A stretch of 40,026 nucleotides of DNA from Mycobacterium sp. (GTDB taxonomy: Bacteria > Actinomycetota > Actinomycetes > Mycobacteriales > Mycobacteriaceae): assembly GCA_020438865.1 (NCBI GenBank), contig JAGQTU010000004.1, positions 1 to 40,026 on the forward strand, written 5' to 3'. Positions 23,324 through 31,618 of the stretch are shown here, piece by piece (position 1 is the stretch's first letter; every line of letters begins with the position of its first letter). A program made the position numbers and the translations under genes. Under the pieces are notes generated by a model. That model was given only the letters and a program-made list of their open reading frames with translations, did not search any database and was not told where the DNA came from.

Positions 23324-25489
23324 CTAGGGCACCGCTTCGATGCGGACCGCGACGCCGTTGAGCACCGACATCCCGGCCAGCCGCTCGAGGTCCTCGGGCC
23401 TGCTCGAGGTGAGCTCGTTGACATTGGCGCCCGGCACGCTGTTGGCCAGTCGCCAGCCGCCGCGATGGCCCCAACCGTGCGGGACGGCGATGGTCCCGGC
23501 GTCCACCTCGTCGGTGATCAGCACGTCGGTCTCGATGCGGCCCTGCCGGGAGCTGATCCGGACCCGGCCGCCGTCGACCACTCCGGCCGCCCCGGCGTCG
23601 CGCGGGTTGATCCGGGTGCGCTGGCGGCGGTCGCCCTTCATCAGTGTGGGGCTGTTGTGCATCCACGAATTCTGTGACCGCACTTCGCGGATGCCGATCG
23701 CCAGCAGCGGGAACTCTGGGTCGGCCGCGTCGCGGGTGCCCAGCCGGCCCACCTCGGCGACGATCTCCGGCGGGTCCAGGCGCACCTTGCCACCCGGGTG
23801 GCGGACGACCTTGTCGAGAACGCCGGTCGGGGCGTGCTCGGCCAGCACCAGTCCGTGCGGATGCGCCCGCAGCTTGTCGAGGTTGAGCCCGCCGCGTCGC
23901 AGCCCGAACCGGTCGCCGTAGGGGCCGGTGCGCAGCAGCATCGCCATCAGCCGCCGAGGGGTCATCGTCAGGCCCCTGCGGTCGAGGAACGCCAGCACCG
24001 GGTTCAGCCGCCGCAGGGGGCCGGTGGCGAACAGCGACAGCTTCATCCGCCGGGCGATGTCGGCGTAGATCTCCCATTCCTGCCGGGCCTGCCCGTAGGG
24101 CTTCAGCACCGCCTCGGTGGTCTGCACGAACACCACCGGTGAGCAGGCCGCGAAGACGGTCGGCAGGTCGTCGCGTTCCAGCATCGTGGTGGCGGGCAGG
24201 ATGTAATCCGCGTACCTGTTGGTCTCGTTGACGTAGAAGTCCAGTGAGACAAGCAGATCCAGCTGCTGGATCGCGGACTCCAGTTCGTCGCTGTTGGGCA
24301 CGGTGAGCACCGGATTGCCGGCCATGACGAACAGGGCGCGCAGCTGTCCCGTACCGGGTGTGGTGATCTCCTCGGCCATCACCGCGGCCGGGAACGTCCC
24401 GTTGACGTCGGGCAGATCGCCGATGCGCGAATGAGTTTCGGCATAGGTCAGATTGCCGGCGCGCTCACCCATGTCCTCCAGCGGGATCACCGCATGGGAC
24501 ATCAGCGTGCCACCGGGCCGGTCGAGGTTGCCGGTGACCAGCGTCAGGGCGTCCAGCAGGAAACTCACCAGGGTTCCGTGGTTACCCAGGCAGGCGCCGG
24601 TGCGGCCGTACGCCGTGGCACTGGGCGCGCCGGCGAAGTCACGGGCCAGCTCCCGGACCACCTCGGCGGGCACACCGGTACGCGCCGCGGTGTCCGCCGG
24701 AGCGAAGGGGGCGCAGAGGTTACGCAGCACCGCCGCACCGGTGGACTGGCGCGCGATCGCGGCGGCGTCCTGCAGTCCCTCGGCGAAGATGACGTGCAAC
24801 ATCGACAGCAGCAGCCACGCGTCGGAGTCCGGTTTCACCGCGAGGTGCTCATGGGCGCGGGCGGTCTCGGTGCGACGCGGGTCGATCACCACCACCCGGC
24901 CGCCGCGGCGCTCGATAGCCGTCAGGTCGTCCTTGATCCGGGGCGCGCGCACCGCGCTGCCGCGGGACACCAGTGGATTGGCGCCCAGCATCAGCAGGAA
25001 GTCGGTGCGCGGCAGGTCGGGGAACGGTAACTGACTGTTGGCGCCGTAGAGCAGCTTGCTGGCCACGAACCGGCTGTTGATGTCCTGGGACCCGGCGGAG
25101 TAGTGATGCCGAGAACCGATGCGCGCCAGGAACAGTCCCGACCATACGCCCGCGGCATAGCCGAAGGCGGTCGGGTTGCCGGTGTACTGACCCACTGCGG
25201 CTCCGCCGTGCCTGGCGATGACGGCAGACAGCCGCGCGGCGATGTCGTCGAGGGCGGCATCCCAGCTGACTGGCTCGAACTCGCCGTCCGGGCGGCGGCG
25301 CAAGGGGGTCAACACCCGGTCGGGATCGTTCTGGATGTCGGTGAACGCGATGCCCTTCGGGCATGCCCGTCCCTGGGACAGCGGGTGGTCGGGGTCCGGC
25401 CGCAGCGACACCAGGCGGTCGTTCTCGACGGCCGCGATCAGTCCGCACATCGGTTCGCAGATGCGGCAATAGGTGACCCGTTGGTCCAT
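23324..25489 (-). CDS. molybdopterin-dependent oxidoreductase, Rv0197-like
   Basis: A 721-residue member of the DMSO-reductase superfamily. The N-terminal [4Fe-4S] motif is Cys8, Cys11, Cys15 and Cys43 (YCRICEPMCG, GRACPKG). Next come the MGD-binding domains (MLGANPLVSRGSA, VVIDPRRTETA, GNPVLTVPNSDE) and a C-terminal molydopterin_binding beta domain (SWMHNSPTL, INPRDAG, VPHGWGHRGGW). There is no Tat signal, so it is cytoplasmic. It resembles M. tuberculosis Rv0197, a protein of unknown reaction. The Mo ligand is not an obvious Cys or Sec (region SAGSQDINSRF). It is the last gene of the P450 operon, 10 bp after a P450. Confidence 0.9.
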   Translation of the reverse strand: MDQRVTYCRICEPMCGLIAAVENDRLVSLRPDPDHPLSQGRACPKGIAFTDIQNDPDRVLTPLRRRPDGEFEPVSWDAALDDIAARLSAVIARHGGAAVGQYTGNPTAFGYAAGVWSGLFLARIGSRHHYSAGSQDINSRFVASKLLYGANSQLPFPDLPRTDFLLMLGANPLVSRGSAVRAPRIKDDLTAIERRGGRVVVIDPRRTETARAHEHLAVKPDSDAWLLLSMLHVIFAEGLQDAAAIARQSTGAAVLRNLCAPFAPADTAARTGVPAEVVRELARDFAGAPSATAYGRTGACLGNHGTLVSFLLDALTLVTGNLDRPGGTLMSHAVIPLEDMGERAGNLTYAETHSRIGDLPDVNGTFPAAVMAEEITTPGTGQLRALFVMAGNPVLTVPNSDELESAIQQLDLLVSLDFYVNETNRYADYILPATTMLERDDLPTVFAACSPVVFVQTTEAVLKPYGQARQEWEIYADIARRMKLSLFATGPLRRLNPVLAFLDRRGLTMTPRRLMAMLLRTGPYGDRFGLRRGGLNLDKLRAHPHGLVLAEHAPTGVLDKVVRHPGGKVRLDPPEIVAEVGRLGTRDAADPEFPLLAIGIREVRSQNSWMHNSPTLMKGDRRQRTRINPRDAGAAGVVDGGRVRISSRQGRIETDVLITDEVDAGTIAVPHGWGHRGGWRLANSVPGANVNELTSSRPEDLERLAGMSVLNGVAVRIEAVP

Positions 25490-25499
25490 CGCGCCAGTA

Positions 25500-26726
25500 T
25501 CACACTTCCACGGGAATGCTGTTCCAGCCCCATTGGAAGCTGGACGCCGGGCGTTGCGCGCCCGCTTCGTCGATACGGTAGTCGGGCACCCGGTGCAGCC
25601 ACTCGGAGATCATCACCGCGATCTCCAGCCGGGCCAGGTGGTAGCCGAGGCAGAAGTGTTGGCCGCGACCGAAGGCCAGCGAACGCGTGATGGGCCGGTC
25701 CCAGACGAACGCATCCGCATCGGGATACTCGCGTTCGTCAAGGTTGGCCGAGGCGAGCAGGCTGATGATCCGCTGTCCCGGCGAGATCGTGGTGCCGTGA
25801 ATGGTGAAGGGCCGCCGCAGGGTTCGGGCGAACCACTGCGCCGGCGCGCAGTACCGGATGATCTCCTCGCGGGCCACCGGGACGTTGGCGGCCGGGTCGG
25901 CCCGCACGGCCGCCAGTTGGTCGGGGTGCCTACTCAGCTCCCACAGCCCGTGCGCGACGATCTTCGGTACCGTCTCGGTGCCGCCGATGAAGACGCCGAG
26001 CATCTGGGTCGCCACCTCGGTGTCGGTCAGTGCCGAGCCGTCGGGCAGCCGATAGGCCAGCAGGTTCTCCACGATGGGCAGCGATCCGTTCTGTTCACCG
26101 GCGCGCACCCGCTGCACCACCGGCGTCAGGTACTCCAGATAGCCGGGCCGGGCGTTGGCCACCTCAACGCCGCTGCCGGGCTGAGCCAGGCTGCCGGCGT
26201 TGACCGTTGAAAGCACGTCGGCCGCGAGATCGGCCGGCAGGCCGACCAGTTCACACACGATCGATGCGGCGACGATGCCGCCGTACTCCTGCGTGAGGTC
26301 GAAACGCCCCAGCGGCAGCAGTTCGTCTAGGCGCTGGTTGGCCAGTTCCCGGATGCGCCCCTCGAACGCATTGGCCGACTTGGGCCGGAACTGCCCGGCC
26401 GTGCACCGGCGGACGTCGTCGTAGAGTGGGGCGTCGAAGTTGGCGTGAAACGGCAGTGGGTGCAACGGTGGGTCCGCCACCGGGCCGTCGTTGTGACGGG
26501 CCAGGACCGCGGCGGCGGGCAGCGTCCCCTCCGAGGCGACGAAGGTGCCGTCGTTGATCTCCAGCACCGCCCACACGTCGTCGAACCGCGATAGTGCGTA
26601 GGTGTCCAGGTCCTCGATGTAGTACACCGGGTGCCGGTCGCGCAGGGTGCGGTAGTACGGGCGCGGGTCGGCCATCACCGCCGGGTCGAACGGGTGGTAC
26701 GAGAAGTCCTGCATCACAACGCTCAT
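25500..26726 (-). CDS. cytochrome P450 (distal P450 of the operon)
   Basis: A 408-residue soluble bacterial P450. I-helix GGTET at 248-252 (Thr in the oxygen-activation position, preceded by an unusual double Gly), ExxR as Glu288-Arg291 (EEIIR), and haem loop AFGRGQHFCLG with Cys359. The C-terminus SSFQWGWNSIPVEV is typical of mycobacterial P450s. The substrate is unknown. ATG 26726 overlaps the NIPSNAP-like stop (ATGA). A later in-frame Met5 is possible but less likely given the overlap. Electrons could come from the ferredoxin two genes upstream. Confidence 0.92.
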   Translation of the reverse strand: MSVVMQDFSYHPFDPAVMADPRPYYRTLRDRHPVYYIEDLDTYALSRFDDVWAVLEINDGTFVASEGTLPAAAVLARHNDGPVADPPLHPLPFHANFDAPLYDDVRRCTAGQFRPKSANAFEGRIRELANQRLDELLPLGRFDLTQEYGGIVAASIVCELVGLPADLAADVLSTVNAGSLAQPGSGVEVANARPGYLEYLTPVVQRVRAGEQNGSLPIVENLLAYRLPDGSALTDTEVATQMLGVFIGGTETVPKIVAHGLWELSRHPDQLAAVRADPAANVPVAREEIIRYCAPAQWFARTLRRPFTIHGTTISPGQRIISLLASANLDEREYPDADAFVWDRPITRSLAFGRGQHFCLGYHLARLEIAVMISEWLHRVPDYRIDEAGAQRPASSFQWGWNSIPVEV

Positions 26727-27427
26727 CGCAGCGGGGACGGCGGCAGCGCCTGCAGGATGGAGTCCTCCCAGCCGTCGCGGAGTGCGGGTGCCACGCTCAT
26801 CCAGGTCACGATCTCGGCGGGCGGGCTGTCCTTCCAGGATGGGTAGTGGTTCTCGAAGCAGTCCCAGTCGCCGTCCAGCGCCCAGTAGTGGATGACCTCG
26901 TTGAACCGGAAGGTAGTGATGAACGAGCCGAGCCAGCGCTTTCCGGTCCGCTCCGACCAGGGCACGTACAGCCGCTCCAGTTCGCGGATGTAGTCGTCCT
27001 GCTTGCCCGGTTTGGTCTGCATGATCTCCTGGATCACCAGGCCTGCACCGAATTTCGCCTGCCGGAGCTGGGCCAGCGTGCGGTTACTGCGGCCGGCGTA
27101 CATGATGCGGCCCTCGCCGGAGGCACCCGCAGCGGCCAGGTACTCCGACCAGGCGGCGGCCGCGTCACGGTGGCTGCCGCCGGGTGCCTGGGCCCGGCCG
27201 ATGCGGGCGTAGTCGGCGAAGGCATCGAGTTCCCAGATAATGGTGACCTGCGGCCAGTGCCCGTTGTAGGCCGTGGTCTCCCAGATGGAGAACAGCCGTG
27301 CCCCAAGCGCTTCCATCATCGGCTGGTAGACGGCGGTGAAGTTGTCCGTGAACCCCTCGGCGCGCTCCGATCCCAGCGCGATCGTCTCGTGCAGGTAGAG
27401 CAGGGTGTGGCTGAAGTACTTCTTCAT
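26723..27427 (-). CDS. NIPSNAP-like protein with two tandem dimeric alpha/beta-barrel halves
   Basis: A 234-residue soluble protein. The N-half (about 1-85: LYLHETIALGSERAEGFTD to WPQVTIIWELDAFADYARI) and the C-half (about 125-225: VIQEIMQTKPGKQDDYIREL to FNEVIHYWALDGDWDCFENHY) each have the NIPSNAP/ferredoxin-like pattern: a starting strand, a helix, then an aromatic-rich strand. The halves are probably an internal duplication forming one barrel. No cofactor or catalytic residues are evident. ATG 27427 overlaps the ferredoxin stop and its own stop overlaps the P450 start, so it is made together with both. It may be a small-molecule binding or auxiliary factor of the P450 pathway. Confidence 0.78.
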   Translation of the reverse strand: MKKYFSHTLLYLHETIALGSERAEGFTDNFTAVYQPMMEALGARLFSIWETTAYNGHWPQVTIIWELDAFADYARIGRAQAPGGSHRDAAAAWSEYLAAAGASGEGRIMYAGRSNRTLAQLRQAKFGAGLVIQEIMQTKPGKQDDYIRELERLYVPWSERTGKRWLGSFITTFRFNEVIHYWALDGDWDCFENHYPSWKDSPPAEIVTWMSVAPALRDGWEDSILQALPPSPLR

Positions 27428-27636
27428 CCGCCGTCCTCGGTCAGAAGCAGTGCGGCGGCCGGGCACTGGGTCACTGCCTGCTGCATCCGAGCCCGGTCGG
27501 AGTCCGGCCGGTGGTGGCCGTGGATGTGCACCCGCCCGTCGTCGGAGACCTCGAAGACGTCGGCGGCGATGGTCTCGCAGATGCCGTGGCCGGTGCACCT
27601 GGCCAGGTCGACGTCGATGCGCATACCGACGCTCAC
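27424..27636 (-). CDS. P450-associated ferredoxin, CxxHxxC(x)nCP variant
   Basis: A 70-residue small ferredoxin carrying electrons to the P450s. Cluster residues are Cys14, His17, Cys20 and Cys58-Pro: the sequence is CTGHGIC and later QCP. The second position of the usual CxxCxxC is His, the mycobacterial P450 ferredoxin variation CxxXxxC(x)nCP, expected to hold a [3Fe-4S] or His-ligated [4Fe-4S] cluster. Start GTG 27636 overlaps the proximal P450 stop (GTGA); ATG 27624 is the alternative. No reductase is encoded in this operon. Confidence 0.9.
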   Translation of the reverse strand: MSVGMRIDVDLARCTGHGICETIAADVFEVSDDGRVHIHGHHRPDSDRARMQQAVTQCPAAALLLTEDGG

Positions 27637-28877
27637 CGGATGTACGCCGGGAGGCGCTTGATGCCGTGCACGAAGTTGCTCATCAGGTATTCCGGTTTCC
27701 CGAAATCGACGCACTGAAGCCGGGTGAGCAACTCGCGGAACAGGTTTCGTAACTCGGTGCGGGCGAGCTGGTTGCCCAGGCAGAAGTGTGGGCCGCCGCC
27801 GCCGAAGCCGAGGTGCGGGTTGGGCGTTCGTTGCACGTCGAAGAGCTGTGGCTGGTCGAACGCGGACTCGTCGCGGTTGGCCGAACAGTAGAACAGCCCC
27901 ACCTTGTCGCCGGCGCGCAGCGGCTGGCCGGCCAGTTCGGTGTCCGTGGTGACGGTGCGGGCGAACTGCAGCACCGGGGTGGCCCACCGGATGAACTCCT
28001 CGACCGCCGGCCCGATCCGATTCTCGAAGTCGGCCTTCAGCCACTCCCGCTGCCCGGGGTGCCCGGCTAGGGCCAGCATGGCGTGCGAGGTGGTCTGCTT
28101 GGTGGTGTCGTTGCCCGCCGAGGCGAGCAGGATCAGGAACGCCCCGATCTCCTCGTCGGTGAGGCGGTGGCCGTCGATCTCGGCGTTGACGATCGCGGTC
28201 ATCAGATCGTCACCGGGGTGGCGGCGGCGGAACTTGGCCAGTTCTATCCCGGTGTTGGCCAACAGGAACATCTCGTTGATGGTCGCCTCGGCGCGCTCCT
28301 CCAGCGAGGAGTACTCGTCGTCACTCATGCCGAACAGCTTCTCGGCCGCCTTGGCCACCGCCTCGCGCTGATCGGTCGGCACGCCGAGCATTTCGGAGAT
28401 GGTCATCATGGGCAACCGGGCCGAACAGGCGGCGACGAAGTCCACCTCGCCGGCGCCCACGAGTTCGTCGACGACGGCGGCGGCGTTCTTGCGGACCTGC
28501 TCGTCGATCTGGGCGACGTGGCGGGGGGTGAACGCGGAGCTGATCAGCCGGCGGTACAGGGTGTGCTGCGGCGGGTCCATCATCAGGAAGAAAGTCGCGA
28601 TGCGCTGCAACTCCGCAGGCATCGGGTCCAGTGCGATCCCGTTGGCCGAACTGAACAGCTCCGGGTGCAGGCTGGCGTGCACGACGTCGGCGCGGCGGGT
28701 GAGCGCCCAGAACCCCGGCTCGGTGCTGTCGAACACCGAGGGAACCGGCGGGTGCCAGCTGAGCCCGGGGGTGGCCCGCAGTTCGGCGAAGGTCCGGTCC
28801 CGGGTGTCGAAGGTCTGTCCCCAGAACTGCCGCGAGGTGATGTCGTGCGGGCTGAACCGTTCGTCGGACACGAGCAC
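27633..28877 (-). CDS. cytochrome P450 (proximal P450 of the operon)
   Basis: A 414-residue soluble P450. I-helix AGNDTT at 254-259, ExxR as EFIR at 294-297, haem loop FGGGGPHFCLG with Cys366, and the C-helix region MDPPQHTLYRRLISSAFTPR. The style is that of mycobacterial CYP125/142/189-like groups, but I cannot name the family or substrate. The start is GTG 28877; GTG 28871 is an alternative and neither has a strong ribosome site. It is the first gene of the operon, 10 nt from an AT-rich dyad and divergent from a TetR. Confidence 0.9.
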   Translation of the reverse strand: MLVSDERFSPHDITSRQFWGQTFDTRDRTFAELRATPGLSWHPPVPSVFDSTEPGFWALTRRADVVHASLHPELFSSANGIALDPMPAELQRIATFFLMMDPPQHTLYRRLISSAFTPRHVAQIDEQVRKNAAAVVDELVGAGEVDFVAACSARLPMMTISEMLGVPTDQREAVAKAAEKLFGMSDDEYSSLEERAEATINEMFLLANTGIELAKFRRRHPGDDLMTAIVNAEIDGHRLTDEEIGAFLILLASAGNDTTKQTTSHAMLALAGHPGQREWLKADFENRIGPAVEEFIRWATPVLQFARTVTTDTELAGQPLRAGDKVGLFYCSANRDESAFDQPQLFDVQRTPNPHLGFGGGGPHFCLGNQLARTELRNLFRELLTRLQCVDFGKPEYLMSNFVHGIKRLPAYIR

Positions 28878-28886
28878 AGCGTGACA

Positions 28887-28977
28887 CTTTGCCAATATTT
28901 TGTAAAGACACCCGAGCGCCTTGCGGATGGGTGAGCCCGCGTGACACATCCGCCTCGACCTGTAATCCTGTACAGGT
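28887..28977. promoter_or_regulatory. divergent promoter with two dyads between the P450 operon and its TetR
   Basis: An AT-rich imperfect dyad of 21 bp, 28887-28907 (ends CTTT and AAAG, 16 of 21 positions symmetric), lies just upstream of the P450 start. A perfect inverted repeat ACCTGT-N8-ACAGGT, 28958-28977, overlaps the TetR start codon. GCGTGACAC also occurs twice as a direct repeat (28879-28887, 28939-28947). Likely sites of TetR binding and promoters; which dyad binds the regulator is not determined. Confidence 0.6.
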
Positions 28978-29524
28978 GAGCCAAGCGCCCGCCGGAAGCG
29001 ACGCGGTACCCGAGGAGGACGAGACGTCCTCGCGCAACCGCATCCTGAAGGCCACCGCCGAAGTGCTCGCGCGCAACGGGCAGACCAAGCTCAGCCTGTC
29101 CGAGGTGGCCCTGCAGGCCGGTGTCTCCCGTCCGACGCTCTACCGGTGGTTCGCCTCCAAGGAGGAACTGCTGCGCGCGTTCAGCGTGTACGAACGGCAC
29201 ATGTTCGACAGCGGCATCGGCCGCGCCACCGCCGGGCTGCGCGGTGCCGACAAGCTCGACGCCGCCTTGCAGTTCATCGTGTCCTACCAGCAGTCCTACT
29301 CGGGTGTGCGGTTGATCGACATCGAACCCGAGGTGGTGATCACCCAGCTGTCGAGCATCCTGCCCGTCATGCGGGCCCGGCTGGAGCGGCTGCTGACCGG
29401 ACCCAACGCCACGCTCAAAGCCGCCACCGCGATCCGGGTCGCGGTGTCGCACTACGTGGTTCGCAGCGACGATACCGACCAGTTCCTGGCTCAGCTGCGC
29501 CACGCCGTCGGCATCAAGCAGTGA
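28976..29524 (+). CDS. TetR family regulator of the P450 operon
   Basis: A 182-residue TetR protein. Helix-turn-helix KLSLSEVALQAGVSRPTLYRWF at about residues 39-60; the ligand domain is short. The start GTG 28976 has no ribosome site and directly follows the ACCTGT-N8-ACAGGT dyad, suggesting leaderless, autoregulated expression. An upstream ATG at 28889 would run through the divergent promoter and is rejected. Its stop overlaps the start of the F420 enzyme (GTGA). By position it most likely represses the divergent P450 operon and its own operon. Confidence 0.88.
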   Translation: MSQAPAGSDAVPEEDETSSRNRILKATAEVLARNGQTKLSLSEVALQAGVSRPTLYRWFASKEELLRAFSVYERHMFDSGIGRATAGLRGADKLDAALQFIVSYQQSYSGVRLIDIEPEVVITQLSSILPVMRARLERLLTGPNATLKAATAIRVAVSHYVVRSDDTDQFLAQLRHAVGIKQ

Positions 29525-30453
29525 GCGATCTCGACATCGGGGTGTACGTCCCCCAGATGGGATTCACCTTCGCCGAGATTCTGCACCGGGCGTTGCGTTG
29601 CGAGGAGCTCGGCATCGGTTCGCTGTGGCTCTACGACCACATGTACGGGCCCGGGGTTCCGGACATCGACTCCCTGGAGAGCTGGACGCTTGCCACCGCC
29701 CTGTTGAGCCGGACCGAGCGGCTGCGGGTCGGACACCTGGTGCTGTGCAACCAGTTTCGGCATCCCGCGGTGCTGGCCAAGATGGCGACCACCTTGGACC
29801 AGATCTCGGGTGGCCGGCTGGGACTGGGCGTCGGAAGCGGGTCCATCGAGGACGAGCACCATCGGATGGGTTTGGTGTGGGGCTCGTTCGCCGACCGCAG
29901 TGAGCGGCTGCGCGAGACCCTGGAGATCCTGACTCAGGCCTTCGCCCACCAGCGGATCGACTTCAGCGGAACGCATTACGCCGTGCGGGACATGCCGATC
30001 AAGCCGGGCCCGGTGCAACGCCCGCGTCCGCCGATCATCGTCGGCGGCTCCGGGGAGAGGTACACCCTGCCACTGGTCGCACGCTACGCCGATGTCTGGA
30101 ACGTGCCGACCTACGCGCTGGGCGAGATGGTGCACAAGCTGGCGGTGCTGCGGTCGCTGTGCGAGCGGATCGGCCGCGATCCCGCCGAGATCGTGATGTC
30201 GGTGGAGGCGGTGCTGGCTCTCGCCTCGGACGATGCGGAGCTGGCGCCGGTGCGTCAGCTCGCCGAGAAGCGGTTCGGCAACCCGGCATTCGGCCTGCGG
30301 GAGGGCGGGCTGATCGGCACCCCGGCGGCCGTCGCCGACCGGCTCGGCGAACTCCAGGCGATGGGCTTCGACCAGGTCGTGCTGTTCACCCACGATCGCG
30401 CCTCGGACGCCACCCTGGAGTTGCTGGCCGCCGAGGTGCTGCCCCGCCTGTAG
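29521..30453 (+). CDS. LLM-class, probably F420-dependent, oxidoreductase
   Basis: A 310-residue luciferase-like TIM barrel. Features: DIGVYVPQMGFTFAEILHRALRCEELGIGSLWLYDHM at the N-terminus, FRHPAVLAKMATTLDQISGGRLGLGVGSG, and PIIVGGSGERYTLPLVARYADVWN, typical of F420- rather than FMN-dependent mycobacterial LLM proteins. It catalyses a hydride transfer on an unknown substrate. GTG 29521 overlaps the TetR stop, so regulator and enzyme are co-translated and likely belong to the same pathway as the divergent P450 operon. Its end is 5 bp from the convergent dehydrogenase. Confidence 0.9.
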   Translation: MSDLDIGVYVPQMGFTFAEILHRALRCEELGIGSLWLYDHMYGPGVPDIDSLESWTLATALLSRTERLRVGHLVLCNQFRHPAVLAKMATTLDQISGGRLGLGVGSGSIEDEHHRMGLVWGSFADRSERLRETLEILTQAFAHQRIDFSGTHYAVRDMPIKPGPVQRPRPPIIVGGSGERYTLPLVARYADVWNVPTYALGEMVHKLAVLRSLCERIGRDPAEIVMSVEAVLALASDDAELAPVRQLAEKRFGNPAFGLREGGLIGTPAAVADRLGELQAMGFDQVVLFTHDRASDATLELLAAEVLPRL

Positions 30454-30458
30454 GGCGC

Positions 30459-31469
30459 TCAGTCGAAGGTGACGACGACCTTGTCGGCGGCCCCGGGCGT
30501 GAGCGCCGTGCCCAGCGCGTCCTGCACGTCGTCGAATCCGAAGGTATGGCTGACGATCACGGCGTACTTCTCCCAGTTGGCGACCAGATCCCTGGTCACT
30601 TCGAAGATCTCGGTGGGGTACCCCATCGAGCCGACGACGGTGATCTCGTTGGCCATCAGGTTGACGAGGTCGACCGCGACGGGCTCCTTGTGGACCGCGA
30701 CGATGCCGATGCGGGCACCGTTCTGGGCGGTGCGCAACGAGCCGTCGATCACCGCGGGCGTCCCGGCACAGTCGAGGTAGACGTCGGTGCCGGCCTTGCC
30801 GGGCCACATCGAGGTACCGGCCCCGTGAAGTTCGATCAGCCGCTCGGCGACATCGTCCTCGGCGGCGTTGACCACCGCGTCGGCCCCCACCTCCAGGGCC
30901 TTCTCCAGGCGGGAGCCGATGAGGTCGACGACGACCACGTTGTCGACCCCGACCGACTTGTAGGCGATGGTGGCACCCAGCCCGATCGGGCCGGCTCCGA
31001 AGACGACGACCTTGTCCGACGGCGTGGGCCGGGTCTGGTTGACCCCGTGCCGGGCGACGGCCATCGGTTCGTTGAGGGCGGCGACCCGGAACGGGATATG
31101 GGCGGGAATGACCTCCAGGCTGGTGCCCCGCACCGCGTTCTCGATGAGCAGGTACTCGGCGAGCGCGCCACTCGGGCCGCCGTTACCGATGAGTCCGCCC
31201 GGGGCGGCAAGCGGGTTGATGACGACGTGGTCGCCCACCTCGATGCCGGTGACGTCACGGCCGACTTCGACGACCTCGCCGGCCGGTTCGTGGCCGAGGG
31301 GCATCCGGCCGGTGTGCGGCGGCAGCCCGCCCATCGCGATGTACAGCGAGTCCGACCCGCAGATACCGCAGGCCTTCATCTTCACCAGCACGTCGGCCGG
31401 GCCCGGGCTCGGGTCGGGAACCTCGAGGACTTCGGTCTTGCCCGGGCCGGTCACCATGGACACCCGCAT
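30459..31469 (-). CDS. zinc-binding MDR dehydrogenase lacking the structural zinc site
   Basis: A 336-residue MDR. Catalytic zinc residues Cys37 (CGICGSDS), His60 and Glu61 (LGHEPAG) are present. The lobe that normally carries four cysteines reads PLAAPGGLIGNGGPSGALAE (86-105), with no Cys. The Rossmann motif FGAGPIGLG and an acidic DL after VVVV are consistent with NAD. This suggests a sorbitol- or threonine-dehydrogenase-like branch with only catalytic zinc. GAGGAG lies 7 nt before ATG 31469. It is divergent from an SDR, with 149 bp between. Confidence 0.88.
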   Translation of the reverse strand: MRVSMVTGPGKTEVLEVPDPSPGPADVLVKMKACGICGSDSLYIAMGGLPPHTGRMPLGHEPAGEVVEVGRDVTGIEVGDHVVINPLAAPGGLIGNGGPSGALAEYLLIENAVRGTSLEVIPAHIPFRVAALNEPMAVARHGVNQTRPTPSDKVVVFGAGPIGLGATIAYKSVGVDNVVVVDLIGSRLEKALEVGADAVVNAAEDDVAERLIELHGAGTSMWPGKAGTDVYLDCAGTPAVIDGSLRTAQNGARIGIVAVHKEPVAVDLVNLMANEITVVGSMGYPTEIFEVTRDLVANWEKYAVIVSHTFGFDDVQDALGTALTPGAADKVVVTFD

Positions 31470-31618
31470 GGGCACACTCCTCGCATAGTTGCACTGGCGC
31501 AAAGCATTTCGCGCCGGGTCGGCCTCGGTTGTCGATTGACACCGGTCCCGGGCAGCCCTACCGTGACCGTCATGGTAAGCCACCACTGTGCCCGGCCGAC
31601 GGCGATCGCAGTATCCCG

